Shown here: piece by piece, positions 6,380-7,653 of the stretch | Position numbering within the stretch: the stretch's first letter is position 1 | Layout: every line of letters begins with the position of its first letter | Origin: Microbacteriaceae bacterium | GTDB lineage: Bacteria > Actinomycetota > Actinomycetes > Actinomycetales > Microbacteriaceae | Reading direction: 5' to 3' | Length of the DNA: 7,653 nucleotides | Assembly: GCA_025464125.1 (NCBI GenBank) | Contig: JAODLU010000088.1 | Location: forward strand, 1-7,653 | Program-made: the position numbers and the translations under genes | Notes under the pieces: model-generated | Told to the model about the DNA's origin: nothing | The model's input: only the letters and a program-made list of their open reading frames with translations | Database searches by the model: none

Positions 6380-7273
6380 TCACGGAGTTGGCATTCCGCC
6401 GTTCACGTTGAGGGTCTCCCCGATGACGTAACTCGACTCCGGTGAAGCGAGAAACACGTAGGCCGGTGCGAGCTCGGCAGGCTGCCCGACGCGCCCGAGA
6501 GGCGTCTGCTGGCCGAGCTCCGGCAGGGCCTCCGGTGGCTGGCCGCCCGACGCCTGCAGGGCTGTCCAGATCGGGCCAGGTGCAACCGCATTGACCCTGA
6601 TGCCCTTCGGGGCGAGCTGCTGCGAAAGCGCGGTCGTGAAACTATTGATCGCCGCCTTCGTCGGGGCGTAATCCACGAGGGTCGGCGAACCCATATAGGC
6701 CTGGATGGAGGTGGTGTTGATGATGGTCGACCCCGGCTTCAGGTGCCTGAGCGCGGCCTTCGTGATCCAGAACATCGCGTAGACGTTGGTGCGCATGGTG
6801 TCATCGAACTGCTGGTCGTCGAGGTCCTCGAGACTCTCGACCGACTGCTGCTTACCCGCATTGTTGACCAGGATGTCGAGGCCGCCGAGTTGGCGCACGG
6901 TGCTCTCGACGAGCTCGCGGCAATACGCCGCATCCTTCACGTCACCCGGGATCGCGACTGCCGTTCGGCCAGCGGCCTCTATGAGGTCGACTATGCGCCG
7001 GGCATCTGTTTCTTCTTCTGGCAGGTAGGAGATCGCGACATCCGCCCCCTCCCTGGCGAACGCGATGGCTACCGCCGCACCTATGCCGGAGTCGCCACCG
7101 GTGATGAGTGCCCTGCGGCCCTCGAGTCTGCCGCTGCCACGATAGGTCTCGTCGCCAAGCACCGGCTTCGGAGTCATCTCAGCCTCGGTGCCTGGGGCCT
7201 CGAGGTCGAGCGGTGGAAGGGTGGTCGCCGGGTATCGGGTTACCGGGTTGTCGAAGGTGTACTGGTCTGTCAT
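6380..7273 (-). CDS. YghA-like NADP(H)-dependent short-chain dehydrogenase
   Basis: A 297-residue classical short-chain dehydrogenase/reductase closely resembling Escherichia coli YghA and the Bacillus general-stress reductases such as YhdF. These have an extended N-terminus (KPVLGDETYRGSGRLEGRRA) before the Rossmann fold. Counting from the longer GTG start, the cofactor loop is TGGDSGIG (61-68), NNAG is at 140-143, and the catalytic set is Asn166, Ser192, Tyr205 and Lys209 (YAPTK). The segments SIQAY, APGPIWTALQ and GQPAELAP are strongly typical of this subfamily. It probably reduces small aldehydes or ketones with NADPH in the cytoplasm, perhaps under stress; the substrate is not shown. ATG 7273 is preferred to the in-frame GTG 7282 three codons earlier (300 aa); neither has a strong ribosome binding site. 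It lies 32 bases after the BrkB-family stop and 49 bases before the lipase, all on one strand. Confidence 0.9.
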   Translation of the reverse strand: MTDQYTFDNPVTRYPATTLPPLDLEAPGTEAEMTPKPVLGDETYRGSGRLEGRRALITGGDSGIGAAVAIAFAREGADVAISYLPEEETDARRIVDLIEAAGRTAVAIPGDVKDAAYCRELVESTVRQLGGLDILVNNAGKQQSVESLEDLDDQQFDDTMRTNVYAMFWITKAALRHLKPGSTIINTTSIQAYMGSPTLVDYAPTKAAINSFTTALSQQLAPKGIRVNAVAPGPIWTALQASGGQPPEALPELGQQTPLGRVGQPAELAPAYVFLASPESSYVIGETLNVNGGMPTP

Positions 7274-7305
7274 GCGGGGCACCGTACGCCAGCTGTCGTG
7301 ACGGT

Positions 7306-7653
7306 CTAGGGGTTGCGCCTGCGTTTGGCTATGCCGGCCCTGCGGATGCGGCGACCGTCGACAACCGCCTTCCGCTGCTTGCCGGCGTTGCGTTCACTCA
7401 CCCTGGTATCGCGCGGTGGCAGCTGGATGTGACGCTCGGCAGCGATGCCCGCCTCCAGCTCCCGTGCCCGCTCCACCTGCGCGTCGAACTCGGCGCCGAA
7501 CAGCAGCGTGAGGTTGGCGATCCAGAGCCAGAGCAGCACGATGATGACGCCAGCGAACGAACGGTAGGTCTTGTCGAAGTTCGCAAAATTCTTCACGTAC
7601 AGCGCGAACAGCAGCGAGACACCGACGAGCACTGTGACCGCGGCGAAGGCTCC
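7306..7653 (-). CDS. YihY/BrkB-family membrane protein, C-terminal part
   Basis: The open frame enters from the right window edge and ends at TAG (7306-7308), giving 115 visible residues. Two hydrophobic helices (about 2-21 and 33-53) are joined by NFANFDKTYRSFAG and followed by LLFGAEFDAQVER. This is the characteristic C-terminal signature of the YihY/virulence factor BrkB family of multi-helix inner-membrane proteins. The tail after the last helix is soluble and strongly basic (many Arg and Lys, ending AKRRRNP) and is probably cytoplasmic. The family's biochemical function is not settled. A GTG at 7632 is in frame but lies inside the first visible helix, and the frame stays open to the edge, so the true start is outside the window. 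It is the first gene seen of the minus-strand set that continues into the dehydrogenase and lipase. Confidence 0.88.
   Translation of the reverse strand, partial: GAFAAVTVLVGVSLLFALYVKNFANFDKTYRSFAGVIIVLLWLWIANLTLLFGAEFDAQVERARELEAGIAAERHIQLPPRDTRVSERNAGKQRKAVVDGRRIRRAGIAKRRRNP

Overview
The window is GC-rich, densely packed bacterial DNA. Its gene types point to a high-GC actinobacterium: a CoxD/CoxE-like ATPase and VWA pair, an exported LIP-type lipase, a small actinobacterial membrane protein with a channel-like C-terminus, and a FadD3-like acyl-CoA ligase. Microbacteriaceae is a guess from overall feel, not proven. I see no tRNA, rRNA, CRISPR array, transposon or phage gene. The longest stretch without a gene is about 125 bases.

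Layout. (1) Bases 1-126 hold the last codons of an unrecognised plus-strand gene. It is followed 19 bases later by a FadD3-type AMP-forming acyl-CoA ligase (146-1756). (2) The ligase converges with a minus-strand pair: a 74-aa protein of unknown function (2488-2712), then a five-helix membrane protein with a degenerate K+-channel-like pore segment (1753-2445). The ligase and membrane-protein stop codons share the bases CTAG. (3) Divergent from that pair, across a 125-base gap, is a tightly coupled plus-strand pair: a MoxR-type AAA+ ATPase (2838-3710) and a CoxE-like VWA protein (3714-5090). (4) These converge on a minus-strand set read from the right edge: the C-terminal part of a YihY/BrkB-family membrane protein (7306-7653, cut by the window end), a YghA-like short-chain dehydrogenase (6380-7273) and an exported secretory-type lipase (5107-6330).

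How the genes may work together. The ATPase and VWA protein almost certainly act as a chaperone-like pair, as MoxR/VWA partners do elsewhere, but no CO dehydrogenase or other molybdoenzyme gene is visible, so the client is unknown. The ligase activates a carboxylic acid for CoA-dependent breakdown. The dehydrogenase, lipase and BrkB genes are plausibly co-transcribed, but nothing links them in one pathway. The most unusual sequence structure is a perfect 14-bp inverted repeat between the dehydrogenase and lipase genes, whose second arm includes the first two bases of the lipase start codon. I did not find convincing evidence of a wholly new multi-gene system. The best candidates for follow-up are that hairpin, the orphan CoxD/CoxE-like pair and the channel-like protein.
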